A DNA stretch of 64,000 nt, taken from an uncultured delta proteobacterium (GTDB taxonomy: Bacteria; Desulfobacterota; Desulfobulbia; Desulfobulbales; Desulfocapsaceae). A model generated the notes under the pieces. That model did no database searches. It was not told the DNA's origin and worked only from the letters and a program-made list of their open reading frames with translations. Position 1 is the first letter of the stretch; each line of letters begins with the position of its first letter. The position numbers and the translations under genes are program-made. Below are positions 1 to 9,218 of the stretch, piece by piece. The stretch is from NCBI GenBank assembly GCA_903901335.1, contig CAIUQR010000061.1, positions 62,001 through 126,000 on the forward strand. The letters are read 5' to 3'.

Positions 1-2
1 TC

Positions 3-1991
3 CAGCAACTGATCGATGGCTATCAGGTCGAAACTCCCGATAACTGGCTGCGCTATGGGACACCCTGGGAATTTGAACGGAGGATGCCGGTCTTCCCGGT
101 CCATTTCTATGGCCGGGTCAGCAGCTATCAGGACGCCAATGGCTGTTACCGGGCCAAGTGGGTCGAGACCAAAGATGTGATGGCCATACCCTGCGATATG
201 CTGGTTCCAGGATACAAAAACAATCATGTGATCAATATGCGCCTCTGGGCCGCCCGGGCCTCCCGGGAGCTCGACCTTAACTTTTTCAGCAGCGGGGATT
301 ATATCGGGGCCGTCGAATCGAAGGTCAGTTCCGAGACCATATCCAAGGTGCTGTATCCTCCCGATCATAATCTGGCCGGACAGGAATTGCGCCTGAAACA
401 GCAATATTTTTTCGTCGCTGCCACCTTTCAGGATATCATCAGACGGTTTCGGAAGAACAATAAGACCTTTGATAACTTCAACGATTCGGTGGCGGTCCAG
501 CTGAACGACACCCATCCGTCCATTGCGATCCCCGAACTGATGCGTCTGCTTCTGGATATAGAAGGGTTGGGCTGGGAGAAGGCCTGGGATATCAGCACCA
601 AGACTTTTGCCTATACCAATCACACGTTGATGCCCGAGGCCCTGGAAAAATGGACGGTTGAACTCCTCGGCAAGGTCCTGCCCCGGCACCTGGAAATCAT
701 CTACGAGATCAACCAGCGGTTTTTAGATATGGTGGCCCTGCAGTATCCTGGAGACCGGAACAGGCTCCGCGATATGTCCATCATCGAGGAAGGGCCGATC
801 AAAAAGGTACGCATGGCCCATCTGGCCATCGTTGGCAGCCATTCTGTCAACGGGGTGGCCGAACTGCATACCCAACTGCTCAAGGACAGGCTGTTTCCTC
901 ATTTCAATGCCTTTTATCCCGGCAAATTCAATTCCAAGACCAATGGTATTACGCCCAGGCGTTGGTTGTTGATGGCGAATCGTGAGCTTGCGGCCTTAAT
1001 CACCAGCTCTATCGGTCCAGGCTGGATAACGGATCTTGATCAGCTTCGCGGTATCGAAAAGTTTGTCGGCAATCCCGAATTCCGTGCGACCTGGCAACAG
1101 ATCAAGACTGCCAACAAGGTGAGGTTGGCGAAATATATTGAAGGTCAGTGCCGGATCAAGGTGAGCGCCGACACCATGTTCGATGTCCAGGTGAAGAGGA
1201 TCCATGAGTATAAACGGCAGCTGCTGAATGCACTGCACGTAATTTATCTCTATCACAAGCTCATCAGACAGTCGGAGCAGGTCCTTGCCCCCCGTACGGT
1301 TATCTTTGCAGGGAAGGCGGCACCCTCGTACTGGAAGGCGAAGCTGATCATCAAACTGATCACCTCCATCGGCGATATTGTCAATAACGATCCACGCATC
1401 GGAGGCAAACTGCGGGTGGTTTTTCTACCCAACTATAATGTGTCGCAGGCCGAGCTGATCATGCCCGCTGCTGACCTGTCCGAACAGATCTCGACGGCCG
1501 GTACCGAGGCCTCCGGCACCGGCAATATGAAATTTGCGTTGAATGGGGCCTTGACCATCGGCACCCTGGACGGGGCCAATATCGAGATCCTGGAGGAGGT
1601 CGGAAGGGAGAATATCTTTATCTTCGGGATGACCGCCGAGGAGGCGGAATATGAACGCCTGAACGTCAGCCGGACGCCGTGGGAGATCTGTCAGGCGAAT
1701 CCGGAAATCCTGCAGGTGATCGATGCGATCCGGAATGGTGCCTTCAGCCGGGGGAACACCGGGCTGTTTCAACCGCTGGTTGATTCACTGCTCGACCCGC
1801 ATGATCCGTATCTGCTGATGGCGGATCTGCAATCCTATATTGCCTGCCAGCAACAGGTCAACGACGCTTACCTGGATAAGGAGGCGTGGACAAGGATGGC
1901 AATTCTGAACGTGGCCCGAATGGGGAAATTCTCAACGGACAGGACCATCAGGCAGTATGCGAAGGAGATCTGGGGAGTGCCTGTCGAATAA
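3..1991 (+). CDS. glgP: Glycogen/alpha-glucan phosphorylase, 5'-truncated by window edge
   Basis: The reading frame is open from base 3, so the N-terminal part (very roughly 165-190 residues of a usual ~830) lies outside the window; 662 residues are present. The enzyme releases glucose-1-phosphate from glycogen or maltodextrin with phosphate and PLP in the cytoplasm. Visible family marks are the segment PVHFYGRV, the VQLNDTHP segment, the KRIHEYKRQ segment and, near base 1530, GTGNMKFALNG, whose lysine carries PLP. A hairpin with a T tract follows the stop. Family assignment is secure; the exact glucan substrate cannot be told. Confidence 0.96.
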   Translation, partial: QQLIDGYQVETPDNWLRYGTPWEFERRMPVFPVHFYGRVSSYQDANGCYRAKWVETKDVMAIPCDMLVPGYKNNHVINMRLWAARASRELDLNFFSSGDYIGAVESKVSSETISKVLYPPDHNLAGQELRLKQQYFFVAATFQDIIRRFRKNNKTFDNFNDSVAVQLNDTHPSIAIPELMRLLLDIEGLGWEKAWDISTKTFAYTNHTLMPEALEKWTVELLGKVLPRHLEIIYEINQRFLDMVALQYPGDRNRLRDMSIIEEGPIKKVRMAHLAIVGSHSVNGVAELHTQLLKDRLFPHFNAFYPGKFNSKTNGITPRRWLLMANRELAALITSSIGPGWITDLDQLRGIEKFVGNPEFRATWQQIKTANKVRLAKYIEGQCRIKVSADTMFDVQVKRIHEYKRQLLNALHVIYLYHKLIRQSEQVLAPRTVIFAGKAAPSYWKAKLIIKLITSIGDIVNNDPRIGGKLRVVFLPNYNVSQAELIMPAADLSEQISTAGTEASGTGNMKFALNGALTIGTLDGANIEILEEVGRENIFIFGMTAEEAEYERLNVSRTPWEICQANPEILQVIDAIRNGAFSRGNTGLFQPLVDSLLDPHDPYLLMADLQSYIACQQQVNDAYLDKEAWTRMAILNVARMGKFSTDRTIRQYAKEIWGVPVE

Positions 1992-2020
1992 GCAGGCCGT
2001 ATACAAAGAGTCCGTCAACC

Positions 2021-2050
2021 AGGCAGGGACGTTTTCGTTCCTGCCTTTTT
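2021..2050 (+). terminator. Rho-independent terminator after glgP
   Basis: A GC-rich inverted repeat (aggcaggga at 2021-2029 and tcctgcct at 2039-2046) runs into five Ts, 30 nt after the glgP stop codon. Confidence 0.8.
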
Positions 2051-2119
2051 ATTTGCCGGACAAACTTATTCGTGCGTATGAGCAATATTTATGCTATACA
2101 GGCGGTCTTATTTTCCTAT

Positions 2120-2156
2120 AAAAAAAGGGTTACGGACAGCAAAGTCCGTAACCCTT
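2120..2156 (-). terminator. Terminator downstream of tRNA-Cys
   Basis: A perfect 13-bp stem (2125-2137 with 2144-2156, 6-nt loop) lies just 3' of the tRNA gene on the minus strand. Read on that strand it is followed by a T run (the A tract at 2119-2126 on the plus strand). Confidence 0.8.
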
Positions 2157-2164
2157 GAAATCTC

Positions 2165-2240
2165 TGGAGGCGGCGATCAGAGTCGAACTGATGAATAATG
2201 GTTTTGCAGACCACTGCCTTGGCCACTTGGCTACGCCGCC
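2165..2240 (-). tRNA. tRNA-Cys (anticodon GCA)
   Basis: The minus strand folds as a complete cloverleaf: acceptor GGCGGCG pairs with CGCCGCC, the anticodon loop is CTGCAAA (anticodon GCA), the T stem is ATCAG/CTGAT with loop TTCGACT, the discriminator base is U and the CCA end is encoded. It is the only RNA gene seen. A terminator hairpin follows it closely. Confidence 0.96.
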
Positions 2241-2311
2241 ATAAAGATGTACGAGCATGAGACCGTTCTATATACCATACAGAGTCTTTTTGACAAGAGG
2301 AAAAGTGCAGC

Positions 2312-3055
2312 ATGGTTACAAATCTTAACACCCTGGTGACGTTAAACAAGGAAATTCTCAGCGAGTTCGAGCAGATCCTCGGCTATCGATTTACCGATCT
2401 GCGTTTGTTACAAAAAGCCTTGATCCATTCATCCTATGCTTTTGAACAGGCTCAGATCGGTAAGAATAATGAAACCCTGGAATTTTTAGGTGATGCCGTC
2501 CTCGATCTGGTTATCGGTTATATCCTGATCAGGCGGTATCCTGAAATGCGGGAGGGCGACCTGACCAAGCTGCGTGCGGCTTTAGTCAACGAGACGCATC
2601 TGGCGGCGATGGCAAGAGATATCGATCTGGGGCGATTTCTCTGTCTCGGAAAGGGGGAGGATGCCTCCCACGGCAGGGATAAATCATCCATTATATCATG
2701 TGCATATGAGGCAGTTATCGGGGCTGTTTTCGAGGATGGCGGCTATGAGACGGTTTCTGCCTTTATTGAACGGTTTTTCCTGCCCGCAATCGAGGGAAAA
2801 AAAGAGAGCCTGTTGATAGCCGACGCCAAGAGCAGGTTGCAGGAGGAACTGCAGGAGGCCTTCAACGAGGCCCCTTCCTATCATTTGGACAGCGAAGAGG
2901 GACCGTCTCATATGAAGATGTTTTCGGTTTCGGTCGTTTTTCAGGGAGAGGTTCTGGGTAGCGGCACCGCCCGCTCTAAAAAAGAAGCGGAACAGCGGGC
3001 GGCCACGGACGCACTGGCCAGACGAAGAGCCGCGAATCAAAATGAGGCTATTTGA
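2312..3055 (+). CDS. rnc: Ribonuclease III
   Basis: A 247-residue protein with the RNase III signature NETLEFLGDAVLDLVIG (about residues 51-67), which contains the metal-binding acidic residues of the endonuclease domain, a second acidic patch around YEAVIGAVFEDGG, and a C-terminal double-stranded-RNA-binding domain ending in TARSKKEAEQRAA. It cuts structured RNAs such as the rRNA precursor in the cytoplasm. The ATG at 2312 is preceded by a GAGGAAAAG ribosome site. It heads a plus-strand group with the radical SAM and ABC-F genes; a 24-nt gap follows. Confidence 0.96.
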   Translation: MVTNLNTLVTLNKEILSEFEQILGYRFTDLRLLQKALIHSSYAFEQAQIGKNNETLEFLGDAVLDLVIGYILIRRYPEMREGDLTKLRAALVNETHLAAMARDIDLGRFLCLGKGEDASHGRDKSSIISCAYEAVIGAVFEDGGYETVSAFIERFFLPAIEGKKESLLIADAKSRLQEELQEAFNEAPSYHLDSEEGPSHMKMFSVSVVFQGEVLGSGTARSKKEAEQRAATDALARRRAANQNEAI

Positions 3056-3082
3056 ACCTTCTATTTCGTAAAATTTCCTGTG

Positions 3083-4096
3083 ATGTCGCCATCCTTTAAG
3101 TCTCTGGTAATACCTGTCTTCATTCCCCACAGGGGGTGTCCGCACCAGTGTCTTTTCTGCAACCAGAATGTGATCACCGGCCAGACTGCAGAGGTGTTTC
3201 CTCAGGAGATAGAGAAGACAATCACGACGTGGCTGGCAAGATCCCGCAGCCGGGCACGGGTCCAGGTTGCTTTTTATGGCGGCTCCTTTACCTGCCTGCC
3301 CGAAGAGAGGCAGGTAAAGATGCTTCGGGTCGTCCAGCCATTTCTGCGCCGAGGCGATGTGCACTGCATCCGCCTGTCCACAAGGCCGGATTGCATCGAT
3401 TCCGCTATCTGTACATTTTTAAAAAGGATGGGGGTGGCGATTGTCGAGCTGGGTGTGCAGTCTCTGGATGATGATGTTCTTCTTAGGTCCAGGCGCGGTC
3501 ATACCGCCGAGGACTGCCGCCGGGCTGTCTGTGTCCTGAAGGAGGCCGGAATCGAGGTCGGCATCCAGTTGATGCCCGGTCTGCCCGGTGAGAACAGCCT
3601 TTCATTTTTAAAGGGGGTGCGGGGTATTATCGAGCTTGCTCCTGCCTTTGTTCGTCTCTATCCGGTTCTTGTCGTCAACCATTCAGGGCTTGCAGAAATC
3701 TATCGATTGGGTGATTATAGGCCGCTGACCATGAACCGGGCTGTGGCGTTCTGCCGCCGGGCGAAAGAGATGTTCCTCCAGGCGGGCATCCAGGTGATTC
3801 GGATCGGCCTGCAGCCGTCGGTATCGCTTGAAAAGGATTTGCTGGCAGGGCCCTATCATCCGGCCTTTGGCGAGTTGGTGGCGGCACGAGATTGGTTTAA
3901 AAGGATGCGGGCGCTGCTGGCCGGATATCCTGCCGGGAGGTTGACCGTAGCTATTTCGGAGCAGGACCTGTCGGCCTTTCTCGGACCGAAAAGAATAAAT
4001 ATCAATCGGCTCGCGCAACTCGGCCTGGCGGACCGTCTGCTTCTGGAAACAAAGAAAGAAATGCAACGAGGAACACTTACGTATGTTGTCGGTTAA
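3083..4096 (+). CDS. Radical SAM protein, Elp3/MiaB-NifB-like
   Basis: A 337-residue protein with an N-terminal radical SAM cluster motif, CPHQCLFC (CxxxCxxC), followed by the glycine-rich AFYGGSFT segment that binds S-adenosylmethionine and VELGVQSLDDDVL, as in the Elp3-type subfamily. It lacks an acetyltransferase domain, a TRAM domain and an obvious second cluster motif, so the substrate is unknown. No clear ribosome site precedes it: a GTG at 3080 is directly adjacent to the chosen ATG at 3083. Its 3' end overlaps the ABC-F gene by 14 nt, suggesting coupled translation. Family confident, function not. Confidence 0.85.
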   Translation: MSPSFKSLVIPVFIPHRGCPHQCLFCNQNVITGQTAEVFPQEIEKTITTWLARSRSRARVQVAFYGGSFTCLPEERQVKMLRVVQPFLRRGDVHCIRLSTRPDCIDSAICTFLKRMGVAIVELGVQSLDDDVLLRSRRGHTAEDCRRAVCVLKEAGIEVGIQLMPGLPGENSLSFLKGVRGIIELAPAFVRLYPVLVVNHSGLAEIYRLGDYRPLTMNRAVAFCRRAKEMFLQAGIQVIRIGLQPSVSLEKDLLAGPYHPAFGELVAARDWFKRMRALLAGYPAGRLTVAISEQDLSAFLGPKRININRLAQLGLADRLLLETKKEMQRGTLTYVVG

Positions 4097-6077
4097 CCGT
4101 CTTGATATCCGCTTTGGCGACAAGCATCTCTTTAAAGACATCTCCGTGCGTGTCCATGAGGGAAACCGGATCGGCCTCGTCGGTGTCAACGGGGCAGGTA
4201 AATCGACTCTTTTGAAGATTATGGCAGGCGTTGCGGCCAGTGACGATGGGGTGGTCAGCCGGGCAAAGACCTTCACGGTTGCCTATCTACCCCAGGAGTC
4301 GAGTGCGCTTGTCAGCGATAACACCCTGTATGAAGAGGCTGAGACCGCCTTTGCCGGGCTTCTGGCCCTGCAGGCGGAGGCGGAACGGATTCATAACACC
4401 CTGGCAGGGATTGATCCCGATTCGGAAGATTTTGCGGCCCTGCTCAAGCGACAGGGCGAGATCCAGCATGAGCTTGAAGGCAGCGATATCTACACGATCC
4501 GGGCCAGGATCGAAAAGGTCCTGCAGGGCCTGGGATTCAAGCAGGAGGATCTGGCGGCCCCGGTGACAACCTTTTCGGGCGGCTGGGTAATGCGCCTGAT
4601 GCTTGCCAAAATGCTGCTCGCAGCCCCGTCCCTGCTGCTGCTCGACGAACCCACAAACCATCTGGATCTGGAATCGCTGACCTGGGTCGAGGAGTTCCTG
4701 CGCTCCTCCAAGGGGGCCATGGTGATCATCTCTCATGACCGGACCTTCCTGGACCGGACCACGAAGCTCACCTGGGAGATCAGCCTCGGCAGACTCACCG
4801 TCTATAAGGGTAACTACTCCTACTATGTGAAAGAAAAGGAGGAGAGGCGGGAGATCGAGAGGGCCGCCTTCGATAACCAGCAGCAGAAGATCCGCCAGAC
4901 GATGCGCTTTGTCGAGCGGTTCCGGGCCAAATCGACCAAGGCCAAACAGGTGCAGAGCCGGGTGAGGCAGCTGGAAAAAATGGATATCCTGGAGATGGAG
5001 GAGGACGAGAGGCAGATTCGTTTCACCTTTCCGCCTGCGCCGCCGTCCGGCCGGGATGTGCTGCAGATTGAAGGCGTGTCTAAAAGCTATCAGCAGAAAC
5101 AGGTCCTTCGGGAGGTGGATCTGGTTCTGCAACGGGGCGACAAGGTCGCGGTGGTCGGTGTGAACGGGGCAGGTAAAACCACCCTGGTCAAGATCATCGC
5201 CGGACTGATCGACTATGATCACGGGCAGATACGCTTTGGGGCAAACGTCAAGCTTTCCTATTTCGGCCAGCATCAGGCCCAGGAACTCTCCCCGCAGTTG
5301 ACGGCGCTGGATACCATGGCCACGACCGGTGTCGAGATGACCGTCACTCGCACCCGGTCGCTGCTCGGGGCCTTCCTGTTCCGCGGCGAGGAGGTGGAGA
5401 AGAAGGTGGCGGTGCTCTCCGGCGGCGAGAAGAGCAGGCTGGCCCTAGCCAGAATGATTGCGACGCCTGCCAATCTGATGGTACTTGACGAGCCGACCAA
5501 CCACCTTGATATGAGTTCCCAGGAGGTCCTGCAGGAGGCTATGGCCCAGTATGACGGCACCATAATCGTCGTCTCCCATAACCGCTACTTCCTGGACAGT
5601 TTTGTCAACAAGGTCCTGGAGGTCAAGGCCGGCCATGTCGCCCTCTATGAGGGGAATATCAGCGAATACCTGCGTAAGATGCAGTTGATTGCGGATGAGC
5701 AGGGTGGAAAGACTGCCGCTGAGACAGAGGATTCATTTGAAGACGCTGAACGCATCCGCGATGATGTTCCCAAAGAAAAACGGAAGGATAAGCGGAAGCA
5801 GGAGGCCGAGAAACGGCAGGAGAGGAGCCGCCTGATTGGACCGTGGAGCAAGAAGCTGACCGAGGCCGAAAACGAGATCGAAAAGCTGGAGAGGGAAAAA
5901 GAAGGGCTGGAGCAGCAGCTGGCCGATCCCGATCTCTATAAGGACGAACATGCCTGGTCCCGCACCAGCAGAGAATACGAGGAATGCAAGAGGCATCTGG
6001 AGCGCTGGTATGCACGCTGGGAGACCGCCCAGGAAAAGATCGACGAGGTCGATGCCCAGCTTGGCCGCGAGGACTGA
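4083..6077 (+). CDS. ABC-F family ATPase (Uup/EttA-like)
   Basis: A 664-residue soluble protein with two ABC ATPase domains and no membrane segments. Walker A motifs are GVNGAGKSTLLKI and GVNGAGKTTLVKI; signature motifs are FSGGWVMRL and LSGGEKSRL; both Walker B segments read LDEPTNHLD. The linker between domains is highly charged, and the last ~80 residues form a charged coiled coil like the Uup C-terminal DNA/ribosome-binding region. ABC-F proteins act on ribosomes rather than in transport. The gene overlaps the preceding one and ends convergently against acnA with a 69-nt gap. Confidence 0.93.
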   Translation: MLSVNRLDIRFGDKHLFKDISVRVHEGNRIGLVGVNGAGKSTLLKIMAGVAASDDGVVSRAKTFTVAYLPQESSALVSDNTLYEEAETAFAGLLALQAEAERIHNTLAGIDPDSEDFAALLKRQGEIQHELEGSDIYTIRARIEKVLQGLGFKQEDLAAPVTTFSGGWVMRLMLAKMLLAAPSLLLLDEPTNHLDLESLTWVEEFLRSSKGAMVIISHDRTFLDRTTKLTWEISLGRLTVYKGNYSYYVKEKEERREIERAAFDNQQQKIRQTMRFVERFRAKSTKAKQVQSRVRQLEKMDILEMEEDERQIRFTFPPAPPSGRDVLQIEGVSKSYQQKQVLREVDLVLQRGDKVAVVGVNGAGKTTLVKIIAGLIDYDHGQIRFGANVKLSYFGQHQAQELSPQLTALDTMATTGVEMTVTRTRSLLGAFLFRGEEVEKKVAVLSGGEKSRLALARMIATPANLMVLDEPTNHLDMSSQEVLQEAMAQYDGTIIVVSHNRYFLDSFVNKVLEVKAGHVALYEGNISEYLRKMQLIADEQGGKTAAETEDSFEDAERIRDDVPKEKRKDKRKQEAEKRQERSRLIGPWSKKLTEAENEIEKLEREKEGLEQQLADPDLYKDEHAWSRTSREYEECKRHLERWYARWETAQEKIDEVDAQLGRED

Positions 6078-6146
6078 AACAGGGCGACCCATTGTTCAGA
6101 ACAGATCAGGGGAGGTATGCTTTGGGGTTCCCGACAATTATCAATA

Positions 6147-8930
6147 TTAGTGGTTTCCCTCGGCCTCATCATGTTTACGAGGGCAATGTGTCTGAACCAA
6201 TCTCCGAAGAACATACGGTAAGATCCCCCCATGCCTGAAATACGCAACCTCAATATCGGTGTCCAGGCGGGAGATGGCCTCAAATGTTTTCTCTGAGCCA
6301 TCGGCCCTGACAACACGGATGGGCACTTTCTGCCGAGGCTGCATTTCAGCTAGTTTTTCAATAAAAAAGAGCTCGGAGCCGTCAAGTCCCAGGGTCTCAA
6401 TGTTTTCGCCCTGTTTGAAGATCAGCGGCAGGACTCCCATCCCGATCAGGTTGTTCCGGTGAATCCGCTCATACGATTCCGCCAGGATTACTTTAATTCC
6501 AAGGAGAAGCGTGCCCTTGGCGGCCCAGTCTCTCGATGAGCCTGTACCGTATTCCTTCCCTCCGAGAACGATCAATGGAATGTTTTCATTGCGATATTCC
6601 ATCGCGGCATCGTAATTGTACATCTCTTTTTTTTCCGGATATTTGATTGTGTAACCACCCTCAAGTGGTGCCACCATACGGTTTTTTATCCGGATGTTGC
6701 CGAAGGTCCCCCGCATCATTACCTCATGGTTCCCCCGCCGGGAGCCATATGAATTGAACTGATCGGGAGATACTCCGCAACTGCCGAGATAGAGACCTGC
6801 CGGATACACCGCAGGAATCGATCCTGCCGGAGAAATATGATCCGTTGTCACGGAGTCTCCGAGGAGCAGGAACGGACGGGCTCCCAGGAGATCGACGGGA
6901 GGAGTAGTCTGCAAGTCGAAATTGTCAAAGTAGGGCGGCTTCTTAATATACGTTGACCCTGAATTCCATGGATAGGTGGTACTTTCGGCAACCTGCAGTT
7001 TGTCCCAGAACGCATCTCCGTCAAATATGCGGTCATATTCCCGGGCGAAGGCCTCTGCTTTCACATGGGTTGTCACCAGGTGATCAATCTCTGCATCTGT
7101 GGGCCAGAGATCTTTCAAAAAGACGAAATGACCGTTGGTATCCACTCCCAGCGGTTCAGAGGTCAAATCGATATCGACTCGTCCGGCCAGGGCAAAGCCG
7201 ACAACGAGCATCGGTGAGGCGAGGAAATTGGACTTGATACTCTGATGAATACGGGCCTCGAAATTGCGGTTTCCGGAAAGGACAGCGGCAACATTGAGAT
7301 TATTCTGTTTGATAGCCAGGTCGATTTCCGGATGTAGGGGACCGCTGTTGCCGATACAGGTCGTACACCCGAAGGCCGCCAGATTGAAACCCAGGGCTTC
7401 AAGGCCGGGCATCAGTCCGGCATCGTTCAGATAATCAATAACGACCCTGGAGCCGGGTGCAAACGAAGTCTTGACATGGGGTGGGACACATAGTCCTTTC
7501 TCTGCAGCCTTTTTGGCAATCAGGGCGGCGCCGATCAGGACATAAGGGTTAGAGGTATTGGTGCAGGAGGTGATTGCAGCAATAACAACACTGCCGTCAC
7601 CGAGCCGGATCGATCTGCCATCCAGTTCGATGTCGGTATACCGTTTTTCCGCCGGAGTACACTGGGGCGGCTGGATGGGATCACATCCGGATTCTTCATG
7701 AAACCTGGAAATGTGTTTGACCCCGGTGTCATGGTCATAGGCGCAGCCAAGTATCCCGGCGAAGGTGTCCTTCATCCCGGCAAGCCCGATGCGATCCTGC
7801 GGTCTTGAAGGACCGGCAAGGGACGGTTCGACAGTAGACAGATCGAATTCGATTACCTCGCTGTATTCGGGGGCTTCTTCTCCGGTGAAAAACAGTCCTA
7901 CGGCCTTTGTATAGGCCTCGGTCAGGTTGGCCTGGGGGGAACGATTCGTCATCCGCAGGTATTGCAAGGTCTTTTCGTCAACCGGAAAAAATCCCAGAGT
8001 GGCGCCGTACTCAGGTGTCATGTTAGAAATCGTTGCCCGATAAGGGACGGAGAGATTTTTTATCCCCGGACCGAAATACTCGACGAATTTTTCGACGACC
8101 TTGTGCCTGCGCAGGATCTCGGTGATGGTCAAAACCAGGTCGGTCGCGGTGATTCCAGGTCTGAGGGCGCCTGTCAATCTGACACCGACAACCTCCGGGA
8201 TAGACATATAATACGGTTGACCAAGCATCACGGCCTCCGCCTCGATACCACCGACACCCCAGCCCATTACCCCGATGCCGTTAATCATCGGTGTATGCGA
8301 ATCGAGTCCCACCAGGGTATCGGGATAGCAAAAAAGTCCGTCCGGTGTCTGCTCGGCAATGACCACCCGACCCAGGTGTTCAAGGTTGACCTGATGACAG
8401 ATCCCGGAGTTTGGCGGAACGACCTTGAAATTGTCAAAGCTCTTCTGTGCCCATTTGAGCAGGGTATACCGTTCGCTGTTCCGTTCGTATTCCCTGGCGA
8501 CATTCTCGCGCAGACATTCAGCTGTTCCATAGGCATCAATCTGGACGGAATGATCAATAACCAGCTCTACCGGCACTAACGGATTGATCTTAGCGGGGTC
8601 CCCGCCCAGGTCTCTGACTGCATCCCGCATTGCAGCCAGGTCGACCACCGCCGGGATGCCGGTGAAATCCTGCATCAACACCCGGGCTGGATGGTAGGGA
8701 ATTTCCACAGGAGCAGCGTAGGTTCTCTGCCAGTTGGCAATGGATCTCACATCCTCATCCCTGACCATATGATGGTCGAGTTTTCTGAGGAGATTTTCGA
8801 CAAGAATGCGGATAGAAAGGGGCAGGCGGCTGATAGTGCCGATCCCGTTTTTTTCCAGGAGCTGAATATCGAAATAGTGATAAATTTTCCCATCGCATTG
8901 CAGTTGTTTTATATATTCTTTCCGATCCAT
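6147..8930 (-). CDS. acnA: Aconitate hydratase A
   Basis: A 927-residue AcnA/IRP-type aconitase interconverting citrate and isocitrate. The cluster-binding cysteines sit in SCTNTSNP (about residue 457) and GCTTCIGNSG (about residue 520); other conserved blocks are VLMQDFTGIPAVVD near the N-terminus, GSVTTDHISPAG-like DSVTTDHISPAG, and GKEYGTGSSRDWAAKG. Length is normal for the family. The ATG at 8930 is the first codon giving the standard N-terminus. It is monocistronic as far as visible, with a tandem duplication and a palindrome in its upstream region. Confidence 0.96.
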   Translation of the reverse strand: MDRKEYIKQLQCDGKIYHYFDIQLLEKNGIGTISRLPLSIRILVENLLRKLDHHMVRDEDVRSIANWQRTYAAPVEIPYHPARVLMQDFTGIPAVVDLAAMRDAVRDLGGDPAKINPLVPVELVIDHSVQIDAYGTAECLRENVAREYERNSERYTLLKWAQKSFDNFKVVPPNSGICHQVNLEHLGRVVIAEQTPDGLFCYPDTLVGLDSHTPMINGIGVMGWGVGGIEAEAVMLGQPYYMSIPEVVGVRLTGALRPGITATDLVLTITEILRRHKVVEKFVEYFGPGIKNLSVPYRATISNMTPEYGATLGFFPVDEKTLQYLRMTNRSPQANLTEAYTKAVGLFFTGEEAPEYSEVIEFDLSTVEPSLAGPSRPQDRIGLAGMKDTFAGILGCAYDHDTGVKHISRFHEESGCDPIQPPQCTPAEKRYTDIELDGRSIRLGDGSVVIAAITSCTNTSNPYVLIGAALIAKKAAEKGLCVPPHVKTSFAPGSRVVIDYLNDAGLMPGLEALGFNLAAFGCTTCIGNSGPLHPEIDLAIKQNNLNVAAVLSGNRNFEARIHQSIKSNFLASPMLVVGFALAGRVDIDLTSEPLGVDTNGHFVFLKDLWPTDAEIDHLVTTHVKAEAFAREYDRIFDGDAFWDKLQVAESTTYPWNSGSTYIKKPPYFDNFDLQTTPPVDLLGARPFLLLGDSVTTDHISPAGSIPAVYPAGLYLGSCGVSPDQFNSYGSRRGNHEVMMRGTFGNIRIKNRMVAPLEGGYTIKYPEKKEMYNYDAAMEYRNENIPLIVLGGKEYGTGSSRDWAAKGTLLLGIKVILAESYERIHRNNLIGMGVLPLIFKQGENIETLGLDGSELFFIEKLAEMQPRQKVPIRVVRADGSEKTFEAISRLDTDIEVAYFRHGGILPYVLRRLVQTHCPRKHDEAEGNH

Positions 8931-8962
8931 GTGATAGTCCGCTCAGGTGTCAGGGTTCTTTG

Positions 8963-8990
8963 TGAAACAGCCATGATGAAACAGCCATGA
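8963..8990. repeat. Perfect 14-bp tandem duplication upstream of acnA
   Basis: The 14-mer tgaaacagccatga occurs twice head to tail (8963-8976 and 8977-8990), 33 nt upstream of the acnA start codon, within its likely 5' untranslated region or promoter. Confidence 0.75.
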
Positions 8991-9097
8991 CTTTTTGTCT
9001 TGCTGCCGCTTGGCCGTGGGTGATGGCAAGAATGGTCGGGAAGACAGGTTGGCTGTTGATAGAGTACTTATAGCGTAATATTCTTCAGGAGGCAACT

Positions 9098-9111
9098 GAT
9101 CACGAGTGATC
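9098..9111. promoter_or_regulatory. Small palindrome upstream of acnA, possible operator
   Basis: GATCAC and GTGATC are separated by 2 nt, giving a 14-bp palindrome in the 288-nt gap between acnA and the upstream kinase. It could be a dimeric regulator site; no regulator can be named from the sequence. Confidence 0.3.
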
Positions 9112-9218
9112 GACGGATTTCACGGTTCGCAACCGATGCGGATAAAGGTGACAATGGACAATTTTTGAAATTTTCGTGAAATGATACTTTTCCTGTAAGC
9201 AGAAAAGAACTTTTTCGA

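Noticed and set aside
1886-2158. A 90-codon plus-strand ORF across the glgP end and its terminator
   Set aside because: It overlaps conserved glgP coding sequence in another frame and runs through two terminator hairpins.
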